From assembly GCF_042675915.1 (NCBI RefSeq), contig NZ_JBHTKL010000001.1, forward strand, positions 682,001-746,000: a stretch of DNA of 64,000 nucleotides, read 5' to 3'. The notes below the pieces were generated by a model, which was not told where the DNA came from, ran no database searches, and saw only the letters and a program-made list of their open reading frames with translations. This DNA comes from Thalassobacillus_A hwangdonensis. Its GTDB lineage: Bacteria; Bacillota; Bacilli; Bacillales; Halobacillaceae. A program made the position numbers and the translations under genes. The stretch's first letter is position 1, and the number at the start of each line of letters is the position of its first letter. Below are positions 49,856-58,486 of the stretch, piece by piece.

Positions 49856-50998
49856 ATGAATTTAGAACTGACGAAAGAACAGGAAATGATCAGGAAAATG
49901 GTGCGTGATTTTGCAGAAGACGTTATTAAACCTCGTGCAATCGACATCGATGTAAATGCTGCCTTTCCAGAAGATATATTCAAGGAGATGGGGAAACTCG
50001 GGATGCTGGGCATTCCTTTCCCTGAAGAATATGGCGGATCTGGAGGGGATACGGTCTCATACGCGCTGGCTGTCGAGGAAATCGGACGGGTGTGTGGATC
50101 GACAGGGCTGAGCTTTGCTGCAGCCGTTTCCCTCGGTTCAAGCCCGATCTATTATTTCGGAACGGAAGAACAGAAGCAGGAGTATCTCGTTCCGCTTGCA
50201 AAAGGTGAAGGGCTCGCTTCCTTCGGACTGACCGAACCGAATGCAGGATCAGATGCAGGAGGGACACAGACGAAAGCCGTGCTTGATGGAGATCATTATG
50301 TGATCAACGGAGAGAAGTGTTGGATTACCAATGCAGAATATGCAAGATCGATCACAGTCACAGCTGTTTCCGGTAAGCGTGAGGATGGTAAGAATATCAT
50401 CTCAGCATTCATCGTCCCGAAAGATACGCCTGGTCTTAAAATAACCAGCAACTACGACAAGATGGGTGTCCGCGGTTCGAACACTTCCGAAATCATTTTG
50501 GAGGATGTGAGGGTACCGAAGGAGAATATTTTAGGTGACCCGAAAAAAGGTTTCAGCCAATTCTTATATACGCTCGATGGCGGCAGGATTTCCATCGGTG
50601 CTCTCGGAGTCGGCATCGCACAAGCTTCTTTGGATAAAGCACTCGCTTATGCAAAAGAACGTAAGCAGTTCGGGCAACCGATCTCCAACTTCCAGGCTAT
50701 CCAGTTCAAGCTTGCAGATATGGCGATGGAAGTGGAACTTGCCAGGGATATCGTCCTGAAGTCTGCATGGTTGAAGGATCAAGGTAAACCTTTCACGAAA
50801 GAATCAGCATATGCGAAATTGTTCGCGTCTGAAACGGCCTTCCGTTCTGCCAATCAGGCAATCCAGATCCATGGTGGTTATGGCTACATGCGCGAATATG
50901 AAGTAGAGCGCTATTTACGTGATGCGAAATTGCTCGAAATCGGTGAAGGTACATCAGAAATCCAGCGTCTTGTCATTGCCCGTCAGCTTGGTTGCTGA
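49856..50998 (+). CDS. yngJ: Acyl-CoA dehydrogenase (YngJ type)
   Basis: FAD-dependent acyl-CoA dehydrogenase, 380 residues as in B. subtilis YngJ. It has the signature GLTEPNAGSDAGG in the middle, the FAD/CoA-contact ITNAEYA region, and the C-terminal IQIHGGYGYMREYEVERYLRDAK with the catalytic Glu region. Operon context suggests isovaleryl-CoA or another branched acyl-CoA as substrate. AGGAGGATGCGG precedes the ATG. First gene of the leucine-type catabolic operon. Confidence 0.93.
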   Translation: MNLELTKEQEMIRKMVRDFAEDVIKPRAIDIDVNAAFPEDIFKEMGKLGMLGIPFPEEYGGSGGDTVSYALAVEEIGRVCGSTGLSFAAAVSLGSSPIYYFGTEEQKQEYLVPLAKGEGLASFGLTEPNAGSDAGGTQTKAVLDGDHYVINGEKCWITNAEYARSITVTAVSGKREDGKNIISAFIVPKDTPGLKITSNYDKMGVRGSNTSEIILEDVRVPKENILGDPKKGFSQFLYTLDGGRISIGALGVGIAQASLDKALAYAKERKQFGQPISNFQAIQFKLADMAMEVELARDIVLKSAWLKDQGKPFTKESAYAKLFASETAFRSANQAIQIHGGYGYMREYEVERYLRDAKLLEIGEGTSEIQRLVIARQLGC

Positions 50999-51034
50999 TG
51001 GAACTGAAATACCACTATATCGAGGAGGTACCAG

Positions 51035-52675
51035 ATGACCCTTTTGAAAGCTACTGTCGGTGAATTGTTGGAGGAGAAAGTCAACGCACACCCGGATCAT
51101 GAGGCATTCGTATATCCAGAGTTGAACTTGAGGAAGACTTACAGAGAATTTGACGACCTTGTCAATCAGGCAGCTAAAGGTTTAATGTCACTTGGAATTG
51201 AAAAAGGTGAGCACGTTGCAATTTGGGCTGACAACAAACCGGAATGGCTCATATCCCAGTTCGCAACCGGAAAAATGGGTGCGGTACTTGTCACCGTGAA
51301 TACGAACTACCGTGCACAGGAATTAGAGTATCTTCTGAAACAATCCGATGCAACGACACTGATTCTTACGGAGAAATTCAGAGATGCATCGTATATGGAT
51401 ATTCTTAAGGAAGTTTGTCCGGAGCTTGAGCATTCGCAAAAGGGAGAGGTGGATTGTGACCGTCTGCCGCATTTGAAGAACATCATCGTCCTCAGTGACC
51501 GACAGCATAACGGCTGTTATAGCTGGAACGATGTCATGGAAAAAGGAAAGGATATTTCCAATGAAGCACTCCAGCAACGGAAAACATCTCTCTCCTCTGA
51601 AGATGTCATCAATATGCAATATACATCAGGTACGACAGGTTTCCCTAAAGGTGTCATGCTGTCCCATTACAACATCGTCAATAATGGAGACAAAGTGGCC
51701 GATTGTATGAAACTGACCAAAGATGACCGCCTCTGCATCCCAGTTCCGTTCTTCCACTGCTTCGGTTGTGTTCTCGGGACGATGGCTGCCGTATCCAAAG
51801 GGGCGACGATGGTGATTCTCGAACAATTCCATCCTGCTAAAGTCCTCAAAGCAGTACAGGATGAAAATTGTACAGGACTCCACGGGGTACCAACGATGTT
51901 CATTGCAGAACTGAATGACCCATCTTTTAAAGAGTTCAAGTCTACGAAGCTTCGAACCGGGATCATGGCCGGTTCTACCTGCCCGATGGAAGTGATGAAG
52001 GATGTCATCAATAAAATGGGAGCTTCCGAGATTACCATTGCTTATGGCCAGACGGAGTCTTCCCCTGTTATCACCCAGACGAAGACGGATGATCCGATCG
52101 AACGTCGGGTCGGGAGTGTCGGCAGATCCCATGACGATGTGGAAGTGAAAATCGTCAATCCTGCTACAGGAGAAGAACTTGACCCAGGTAACCCTGGTGA
52201 ACTGTGCACGAGAGGCTATCTCGTTATGGCAGGTTATTACAAGAATCCAGAAGCCACCCAAACTGCAGTTGACGAAGATGGCTGGCTTCATACCGGTGAC
52301 ATCGCGGTGATGGATGAAGAAGGGTATGTAGAGATTACCGGAAGGATCAAAGATATGATCATCCGGGGAGGAGAAAATGTCTATCCGCGCGAAATTGAAG
52401 AATTCCTATATCAGCACCCGGATGTCCTTGATGTGCAGGTGATCGGTGTCCCGGATAAGAAGTATGGGGAGGAAATCATGGCGTGGATCATCCCGAAGGA
52501 AGGCACCTCTCCGACGCAAGAAGACATCCGTTCGTTCAGTGAAGGGAAAATTTCAAAACATAAAATACCGAGATACATCCAGTTCACCGATGAGTATCCG
52601 ATGACTGCAAGCGGAAAAATTCAGAAATTCAAGCTTCGCGAAGATGCACTGGATGTTCTGCAAACCAATCAATAA
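51035..52675 (+). CDS. yngI: Acyl-CoA synthetase (AMP-forming; YngI type)
   Basis: 546-residue ANL-family ligase: AMP-binding motif YTSGTTGFPKGVMLSHYNI, A5 GYGQTE-like AYGQTESSPV, A8 GRIKDMIIRGGENVYPREIEE and a C-terminal Lys in TASGKIQKF. It activates a fatty or branched acid; acetoacetate or a branched acid fits the operon. GAGGAGGTACC upstream of ATG at 51035. Confidence 0.93.
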   Translation: MTLLKATVGELLEEKVNAHPDHEAFVYPELNLRKTYREFDDLVNQAAKGLMSLGIEKGEHVAIWADNKPEWLISQFATGKMGAVLVTVNTNYRAQELEYLLKQSDATTLILTEKFRDASYMDILKEVCPELEHSQKGEVDCDRLPHLKNIIVLSDRQHNGCYSWNDVMEKGKDISNEALQQRKTSLSSEDVINMQYTSGTTGFPKGVMLSHYNIVNNGDKVADCMKLTKDDRLCIPVPFFHCFGCVLGTMAAVSKGATMVILEQFHPAKVLKAVQDENCTGLHGVPTMFIAELNDPSFKEFKSTKLRTGIMAGSTCPMEVMKDVINKMGASEITIAYGQTESSPVITQTKTDDPIERRVGSVGRSHDDVEVKIVNPATGEELDPGNPGELCTRGYLVMAGYYKNPEATQTAVDEDGWLHTGDIAVMDEEGYVEITGRIKDMIIRGGENVYPREIEEFLYQHPDVLDVQVIGVPDKKYGEEIMAWIIPKEGTSPTQEDIRSFSEGKISKHKIPRYIQFTDEYPMTASGKIQKFKLREDALDVLQTNQ

Positions 52676-52692
52676 CCGAGGAGGGATTACTT

Positions 52693-54048
52693 GTGTTCAA
52701 CAAAATTTTGATCGCTAACCGTGGAGAAATCGCTGCACGCGTCATTCGTACATGTAAGCGGATGAACATTCATACAGTCGCTGTCTATTCTGAGGCGGAC
52801 CAGAACGCGCCTTTTGTCGAGCAGGCGGATGAAAGCTACCTGATCGGTAAACCGAGGGTGAATGAATCCTATTTGAATATCGAAAAGATCATCAGTGTCG
52901 CTAAGGAATGTGGCGCTGATGCCATCCACCCCGGCTACGGACTGTTAAGTGAAAATGCTTCTTTTGCAAGAGCTGTCAGGGAGGCAGGCATCACCTTTAT
53001 CGGACCAGATGCAGAAGTGATGGCGAAAATGGGGGATAAAGTCGAAGCGAGAAATGAAATGAAAGCAGCAGGCGTACCGATAGTACCTGGTACAGACGGG
53101 GCCCTTGCAGATGTGGCGGAAGCGAAAGAAGTAGCAAAGGATTTCGGTTACCCGGTGATGCTTAAGGCATCAGCAGGCGGTGGGGGAATCGGCATGCAAG
53201 TGTGCAACAATGAAGCGGAGCTTGAAAAGGCATATGAAGGAAGCTCCAAACGTGCCCAGGCATTTTTCGGAGATGGCACGATGTTCTTGGAGAAGCGGAT
53301 CATCAAACCAAGGCATGTTGAAATCCAGGTACTTGCGGATTCCCATGGCAATGCTGTACATCTTTTTGAACGGGAATGTTCAATTCAACGGAGACATCAG
53401 AAAGTCGTCGAGGAAGCTCCTTCTCCATTCATTTCTGAAGAAACTCGGGAAAAGATGGGGGAAACAGCATTGAAGGCTGTGCGTGCACTAGGTTACGTCA
53501 ATGCGGGAACCATCGAATTTCTTGTTGATGAGAATCAGGATTTCTACTTTCTTGAAATGAATACGCGGTTGCAGGTCGAGCATCCGGTCACTGAAGAAAT
53601 AACCGGACTGGACCTTGTTGAACAGCAGATTAGAGTGGCCGATGGTGAAGCGTTGACGTTCAGTCAGAAAGATTTGACGATCAACGGTCATGCTATCGAG
53701 GTCAGAATTTACGCAGAGGATCCGAATACTTTCTATCCTTCACCAGGGCAGCTGAAAAAGATGGAGCTTCCTGAAGGCGAGCGTATCCGGCATGAACTTG
53801 CAGTCAAAGGCGATTCGATGGTATCCCCTTTCTATGATCCAATGATTGCTAAACTGATCGTTTCCGGTGACTCAAGGGATCATGCAATCGAGTTAATGAC
53901 AAAAGCGCTTCATCAGTACGAAATAGAAGGAATCAAATCCAACTTGACGATGCTCAAGCGTGTCATTACGCATGAGAAATTCAAAGCTGGTGAAACACAG
54001 ACAGATTTTGTAGAAGAATACTATTTACCAACATTGACGAACCATTAA
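52693..54048 (+). CDS. yngH: Biotin carboxylase subunit (YngH/AccC2 type)
   Basis: 451 residues, ATP-grasp biotin carboxylase: ILIANRGEIAARVIRTCKRM at the N-terminus, the ATP loop KASAGGGGIGMQ, and catalytic EMNTRLQVEHPVTEEITGLDLV. GTG start at 52693 with GAGGAGGGA upstream. With the BCCP and carboxyltransferase genes it would form a methylcrotonyl-CoA or propionyl-type carboxylase distinct from the housekeeping AccC. Confidence 0.94.
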   Translation: MFNKILIANRGEIAARVIRTCKRMNIHTVAVYSEADQNAPFVEQADESYLIGKPRVNESYLNIEKIISVAKECGADAIHPGYGLLSENASFARAVREAGITFIGPDAEVMAKMGDKVEARNEMKAAGVPIVPGTDGALADVAEAKEVAKDFGYPVMLKASAGGGGIGMQVCNNEAELEKAYEGSSKRAQAFFGDGTMFLEKRIIKPRHVEIQVLADSHGNAVHLFERECSIQRRHQKVVEEAPSPFISEETREKMGETALKAVRALGYVNAGTIEFLVDENQDFYFLEMNTRLQVEHPVTEEITGLDLVEQQIRVADGEALTFSQKDLTINGHAIEVRIYAEDPNTFYPSPGQLKKMELPEGERIRHELAVKGDSMVSPFYDPMIAKLIVSGDSRDHAIELMTKALHQYEIEGIKSNLTMLKRVITHEKFKAGETQTDFVEEYYLPTLTNH

Positions 54049-54060
54049 GGAGGAAGAACG

Positions 54061-54273
54061 ATGACAGAAGTAAAAGCAAGCATGGCAGGAAGTGTATGGA
54101 AGATTGTAGTGGCAGAAGGTGACACCGTTACGGATGGACAGGATATCGTCATCCTTGAATCGATGAAAATGGAAATCCCGATCCCTGCTGAAGCTGGCGG
54201 AACGGTAAAAGAATTGAAAGTGAACGAAGGTGACTTCGTCAACGAAGGCGACGTCATCGCAACGATCGAATAA
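54061..54273 (+). CDS. yngHB: Biotin carboxyl carrier protein (YngHB type)
   Basis: 70-residue stand-alone lipoyl/biotinyl domain with the biotinylation site ESMKMEI (Lys near 39) and glycine-rich hairpins. Carries the carboxyl group between YngH and YngE. Follows yngH after 12 bp with AAGGAGGAAG. Length typical. Confidence 0.95.
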   Translation: MTEVKASMAGSVWKIVVAEGDTVTDGQDIVILESMKMEIPIPAEAGGTVKELKVNEGDFVNEGDVIATIE

Positions 54274-54287
54274 CAGGAGCGGATTGC

Positions 54288-55193
54288 ATGCAATTACCAG
54301 AATCAGTCACGATCAAAGAAGTTGGACCAAGGGATGGGCTTCAAAACGAAGCCTCCCTGATTTCTACGGAAGATAAAGTCGAATGGATCAATCTATTATC
54401 AGCTTCTGGCTTCAGTTATATTGAATTCAGTTCATTCGTCCACCCGAAATGGATTCCACAGCTGGCTGATGCCGTCGAGGTTGCAAAAAATATCACTCGG
54501 AATCCGGATATTACTTATGCGGCCCTCGTTCCGAATCGAAAAGGTCTGGAGCGGGCACTAGAGGTGGACGTCGATGAAGTATCCATTTTCATGTCTGCCA
54601 GTGAAGCGCACAACAAAAACAATATCAACAAATCAATTGATGACACCTATCCGGTACTAGATGAAGTAGTCAGAGATGCAAAGGCTGCCGGTAAATCGGT
54701 GAGGGGATACGTCTCCACCGTTTTCGGCTGTCCTTACGAAGGGAATGTGCAGGTCGATCAGGTCATACGGGTGTGCGACAGCCTTTTTGAAATGGGAATT
54801 GATGAGTTGTCGCTGGGTGATACGATCGGTGTTGCCAACCCTAAACAAGTCGATCAGTTTCTCGACGAAATAAAAGGACGTTTCGACTTATCAAAGTTAG
54901 CGATGCATTTCCATGATACGAGAGGAATGGCGCTTGCTAATGTACTTGTCTCTCTTCAGCATGACATAAGGACTTTTGATAGTACCGTCGGTGGACTTGG
55001 GGGATGCCCATACGCAAAAGGTGCATCAGGTAACCTTGCTACTGATGACCTCGTCCATATGCTTGACGAAATGGAAATTCGAACAGGCGTCGATGAGGAG
55101 AAATTGATCAAGGCTGCATCGTTTATTGGAAGCAAGCTTGATAAGCAGCTTCCTAGCCACCAGATGCAAATGATCCACAAAGCTGGACAGTAA
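54288..55193 (+). CDS. yngG: Hydroxymethylglutaryl-CoA lyase (YngG type)
   Basis: Cleaves HMG-CoA to acetyl-CoA and acetoacetate, the last step of leucine degradation. 301 residues of the DRE-TIM fold: IKEVGPRDGLQNE at the N-terminus, metal ligands in MHFHDTRGMALAN, and the HMGL signature GGLGGCPYAKGASGNLATDD with its catalytic Cys. CAGGAGCGG ribosome binding site. Confidence 0.95.
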   Translation: MQLPESVTIKEVGPRDGLQNEASLISTEDKVEWINLLSASGFSYIEFSSFVHPKWIPQLADAVEVAKNITRNPDITYAALVPNRKGLERALEVDVDEVSIFMSASEAHNKNNINKSIDDTYPVLDEVVRDAKAAGKSVRGYVSTVFGCPYEGNVQVDQVIRVCDSLFEMGIDELSLGDTIGVANPKQVDQFLDEIKGRFDLSKLAMHFHDTRGMALANVLVSLQHDIRTFDSTVGGLGGCPYAKGASGNLATDDLVHMLDEMEIRTGVDEEKLIKAASFIGSKLDKQLPSHQMQMIHKAGQ

Positions 55194-55289
55194 TGGAGTA
55201 AGTCGTGTATTCACGTGACCACAAAAGGTAGATAAAGAGACTTACATGAGGTCAGTCGATCGAGAGAATAGAAACAGGAGGGACGTAAC

Positions 55290-56819
55290 ATGTCATTGAA
55301 CCAGACACTACAGGAACGCGTAGAAAAAATTGCTCAAGGCGGAGCAGAAAAATATCACGAAAAAAATGCCGAAAAAGGTAAGTTGTTTGTAAGGAAGCGG
55401 CTGGAACTGCTATTTGATGAAGGAATGGACATCGAGGATGCATTCTTTGCCAATTGCATGGATGATTCACTGCCATCAGATGGCGTCGTCACTGGAATTG
55501 GCAAAGTGAATGGTCAGAATGTATGTGTGATGGCCAACGATTCCACAGTAAAAGCTGGTTCCTGGGGTGCGCGTACAGTTGAGAAGATCATCCGTATCCA
55601 GGAAACAGCAATGAAACTTCAAGTCCCTATGCTTTATCTGGTAGATTCTGCAGGTGCTCGTATCACCGATCAGGTAGAGATGTTCCCGAACCGAAGAGGG
55701 GCAGGAAGAATCTTTCACAACCAAATCAAACTGTCCGGTCGTGTCCCGCAAATTTGTTTGCTGTTCGGACCTTCCGCAGCGGGTGGCGCCTACATACCTG
55801 CATTCTGTGATATCGTCGTGATGGTAGAAGGGAATGCTTCCATGTACCTTGGCTCACCACGAATGGCGGAAAAAGTAATCGGAGAGAAAGTGACGCTCGA
55901 AGAGATGGGTGGAGCGCGGATGCACTGCTCTGTTTCCGGTTGTGGGGATGTTTTGGCGAAAACTGAAGAAGAAGCGATCACTTTCGCGCAGAAGTATTTA
56001 GGTTATTTCCCTGCAAACTATTCAAAACCTGCTCCTGAAAGAGAAGCGAAAGCTCCTAAAGAAGCGGAAAAGACGATTTCTGAATTAATTCCTGAAAATC
56101 AGAATGCGCCATTTGATATGTATCAATTCATCGATCGATTGATTGATGAAGATTCATTCTGTGAAATCAAGAAGTTATTTGCTCCTGAACTCGTAACTGG
56201 TCTTGCTCGAATCAATGGACGTCCTGTAGGCATCATCGCCAATCAGCCTAGAGCTAAAGGTGGGGTGCTCTTCCCGGATTCAGCAGATAAAGCAGCTAAA
56301 TTCATGCAGCTTTGTGATGCGTTCAATATTCCACTGCTATTCTTAGCAGACATTCCAGGCTTCATGATCGGTACAAAAGTGGAACGTGCAGGAATCATCC
56401 GTCATGGTGCGAAAATGCTGTCTGCCATGAGTGAAGCGACGGTTCCTAAGATATCAGTAGTTGTGAGAAAAGCATATGGGGCCGGGTTATATGCTATGGC
56501 AGGGCCAGCCTTCGAACCGGACTGCTGTCTAGCGCTTCCTAGTGCACAGATCGCAGTTATGGGACCAGAAGCGGCGGTCAATGCCGTCTATGCCAATAAA
56601 ATTGCCCAGCTTCCGGAAGAGGAACGCCCAGCATTCATTAAGCAAAAGCATGAAGAATACCGAGAAAACATCGATATTTATCGTCTTGCTTCCGAAATGG
56701 TCATCGATGCAATCGTCCAACCGGAAGATTTACGTAAAGAATTGATCAACCGTTACGAAGCTTATACAACAAAAGATGTCGTGTTCACTGAAAGAAAGCA
56801 TGGTGTTTATCCAGTATAA
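55290..56819 (+). CDS. yngE: Acyl-CoA carboxylase carboxyltransferase subunit (YngE type)
   Basis: 509-residue fused alpha/beta carboxyltransferase (crotonase superfamily): YLVDSAGARITDQVEMFP and GPSAAGGAYIPAFCD oxyanion regions in the N half, and the IPGFMIGTKVERAGIIRHGAKM block in the C half. Sequence type resembles methylcrotonyl/propionyl-CoA carboxylases. A 96-bp gap separates it from yngG; there is no yngF (methylglutaconyl-CoA hydratase) gene before or after it, so that step must be encoded elsewhere. Confidence 0.93.
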   Translation: MSLNQTLQERVEKIAQGGAEKYHEKNAEKGKLFVRKRLELLFDEGMDIEDAFFANCMDDSLPSDGVVTGIGKVNGQNVCVMANDSTVKAGSWGARTVEKIIRIQETAMKLQVPMLYLVDSAGARITDQVEMFPNRRGAGRIFHNQIKLSGRVPQICLLFGPSAAGGAYIPAFCDIVVMVEGNASMYLGSPRMAEKVIGEKVTLEEMGGARMHCSVSGCGDVLAKTEEEAITFAQKYLGYFPANYSKPAPEREAKAPKEAEKTISELIPENQNAPFDMYQFIDRLIDEDSFCEIKKLFAPELVTGLARINGRPVGIIANQPRAKGGVLFPDSADKAAKFMQLCDAFNIPLLFLADIPGFMIGTKVERAGIIRHGAKMLSAMSEATVPKISVVVRKAYGAGLYAMAGPAFEPDCCLALPSAQIAVMGPEAAVNAVYANKIAQLPEEERPAFIKQKHEEYRENIDIYRLASEMVIDAIVQPEDLRKELINRYEAYTTKDVVFTERKHGVYPV

Positions 56820-56827
56820 ATAAAAAT

Positions 56828-56880
56828 ATAAAGCCCCCGCTTTAGAGTTACAGGTTCAGTACTAGGAGAGAAAATAATAA
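56828..56880 (-). repeat. Left inverted-repeat end of the orphan-gene islet
   Basis: Read on the minus strand this 53-bp stretch (CTCTCC-ACTGAACC-GGGGGCTTTAT key blocks) matches the right end at 58377-58431 over about 40 of 55 positions, so the two are imperfect inverted repeats. Lies immediately after the yngE stop. Confidence 0.65.
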
Positions 56881-56890
56881 ATAACACACT

Positions 56891-56936
56891 AAATAGGAGT
56901 ACAATTCGCCCAGCGTTTAGTACTCCTATTTTTAAT
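56891..56936 (+). terminator. Hairpin, terminator-like
   Basis: AAATAGGAGTAC / GTACTCCTATTT, perfect 12-bp arms with a 17-nt loop and T-rich end. Probably ends the yng operon. Confidence 0.65.
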
Positions 56937-56983
56937 GATTTAAAACATTTATTAATTTTCAGCAGCTAAATTCACAATTACAA

Positions 56984-57042
56984 TTAGCACCTTTTTAGCA
57001 AACGTACATAGATTCATGTTCAATGCGCAATTAAGGTGCTAA
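56984..57042. repeat. Inverted repeat inside the islet
   Basis: TTAGCACCTT (56984-56993) and AAGGTGCTAA (57033-57042), perfect 10-bp arms 39 bp apart in AT-rich non-coding sequence. No gene is visible from 56820 to 57284. Confidence 0.55.
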
Positions 57043-57168
57043 AACGAGTGTAAAAAAGCTATGATATTTTAAATGTGATGTGATGCTCAAAATAGTTGGC
57101 TCTATAATTCGAAAGGTTTTCTGGAATTTTATGTTAAAGTATAGAGGGAGAAACAGAGTGAACTTATT

Positions 57169-57182
57169 CAACTAACGGTGCA
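57169..57182 (+). repeat. Islet tag copy, CAACTAACGGTGCA variant
   Basis: CAACTAACGGTGCA shares the AACTAACGG core with the tags at 57989 and 58236 and lies about 100 bp before the hypothetical gene at 57285. Confidence 0.55.
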
Positions 57183-57284
57183 GAATAGATTAAAAAGAAG
57201 GGGAATAGAGTTTTCTAATCGAAATTCTGAAGTTGGAGAGATGTTTCAGTAGATTGTTATAACAGGTATCTTGGAGGAGAATTG

Positions 57285-57920
57285 ATGAAACGATTAATTA
57301 TGGTATTACTATTAGTTGGCGTGATTGTTGGAGGATTCATTCTAAATAGTGAGAAGGGGACACTTACCTTACACGATTCAAAAATGGCGGCTGCCATACA
57401 AACCCTCGCCCGTGATAAAGTAAGTGTGCTTCAAACGAACAAACTTGGTGACAAATCAGCCATTGCCTTCTTTAGCGTCAAAAGTGAACAATACGGAGAG
57501 ATGTACGGTTTTGCATTGCTAGAGAAAAAATGGAACGGGAAGTATCGAATTCCACCCATCACAGAAAAAAACGATTGGATGGTCCAGTGGGGGGCAAATG
57601 ATCTGACAGCAAGTGTCATCGAAACAGAAGATGGATTAAGTCAAATCCTATACGGAAAACGAATTAATGAGTTATACAGGAATGTACCGATTGCAAGCGT
57701 CGTGTTACAAGCACAACAATTTTCTGTCACCAATCAAAAATATGTTACATCACACATCAAAACAACCGTTTCTGTTCCAAAGGACAAAGACGCTTTCTTC
57801 ATCGCTAAACCTGTCCCAAAAGACCTGTCACTACCGTACTTTAAAGGCGACAGAGCCAATCAAATCGGTGTAACATTTAAGTTATTCGATGAAAGTGGAA
57901 AAGAAATTAACGTTAGGTAA
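57285..57920 (+). CDS. Secreted or anchored protein of unknown function
   Basis: 211 residues, ATG at 57285 with TTGGAGGAG upstream. Signal-anchor at residues 3-20 (RLIMVLLLVGVIVGGFIL), no lipobox, then a beta-rich exported domain (EQYGEMYGFALLEKKWNGKY, WMVQWGAND). No cysteines and no recognised family. It is the main gene of the islet, lying between two tag copies; AT-rich and unrelated to its metabolic neighbours. Confidence 0.7.
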   Translation: MKRLIMVLLLVGVIVGGFILNSEKGTLTLHDSKMAAAIQTLARDKVSVLQTNKLGDKSAIAFFSVKSEQYGEMYGFALLEKKWNGKYRIPPITEKNDWMVQWGANDLTASVIETEDGLSQILYGKRINELYRNVPIASVVLQAQQFSVTNQKYVTSHIKTTVSVPKDKDAFFIAKPVPKDLSLPYFKGDRANQIGVTFKLFDESGKEINVR

Positions 57921-57988
57921 GAACTGATTTAGTTCTACTTGTGTGATCACTAAATGGAGGTAGGAAATTTAAAGTGATTTAATCTCTT

Positions 57989-58006
57989 GAACTAACGGGG
58001 GCTTTT
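57989..58006 (+). repeat. Islet tag copy, GAACTAACGGGGGCTTTT
   Basis: Near-identical 14-base core to the copy at 58236; 68 bp after the gene at 57285. Confidence 0.65.
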
Positions 58007-58059
58007 CTTTGTATTTTTGCCTCATTCAATGAGTTAACTTCCAGGAGTGACAAAATAAG

Positions 58060-58209
58060 ATGGATATCTTTCTATTTTTAGCTGTACATATAATAATCGG
58101 CGTAGCGTTGATTTATTTCATAGAGAAATTGCCAAAACCAATAACTGCTTTTTCTATTGTATTTCTAAGTATAAGCTTCTTATATTTCGGCTCAATACTG
58201 TTAAGATAA
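58060..58209 (+). CDS. 49-residue two-helix membrane peptide
   Basis: ATG at 58060 with CCAGGAG 12 bp upstream, ending TAA. MDIFLFLAVHIIIGVALIYF, a short charged turn EKLPKP, then a second helix to the end. No family recognised. Lies between tag copies at 57989 and 58236, so it behaves as a second unit of the islet. Confidence 0.6.
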   Translation: MDIFLFLAVHIIIGVALIYFIEKLPKPITAFSIVFLSISFLYFGSILLR

Positions 58210-58235
58210 GCACACTGATCCTAATACTGAGTTTT

Positions 58236-58253
58236 AAACTAACGGGGGCTTTA
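58236..58253 (+). repeat. Islet tag copy, AAACTAACGGGGGCTTTA
   Basis: 26 bp after the 49-residue gene. No gene is visible in the 230 bp from here to the acs stop, only a terminator and the right end repeat. Confidence 0.65.
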
Positions 58254-58283
58254 GTTGAAGAAGGAAATTAAATATCACGTTAA

Positions 58284-58315
58284 GAAAACGCTCAGAATAT
58301 TTTCTGAGCGTTTTA
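58284..58315. terminator. Perfect hairpin with T-runs on both strands
   Basis: AAAACGCTCAGAA / TTCTGAGCGTTTT around TATT. Confidence 0.88.
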
Positions 58316-58376
58316 GTTTGCTATATATACTGCGAAATAGTGTTCGGAAAGAATGCTAATTATTATGTTATTGTAA

Positions 58377-58431
58377 TTAGTATTTTTCTCTCCCGAAACT
58401 GAACCCGTTAATGTTAGTGTGGGGGCTTTAT
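58377..58431 (+). repeat. Right inverted-repeat end of the orphan-gene islet
   Basis: Key blocks CTCTCCC, ACTGAACCC, GTTAGTGTGGGGGCTTTAT; inverted match of 56828-56880, and its end is a variant of the internal CTAACGGGGGCTTT tag. Confidence 0.65.
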
Positions 58432-58486
58432 TCTTGTATAAAGTTCCTTCTTTGGAGATTACGTTAGGAGACGCCTTGTGCTTTTG

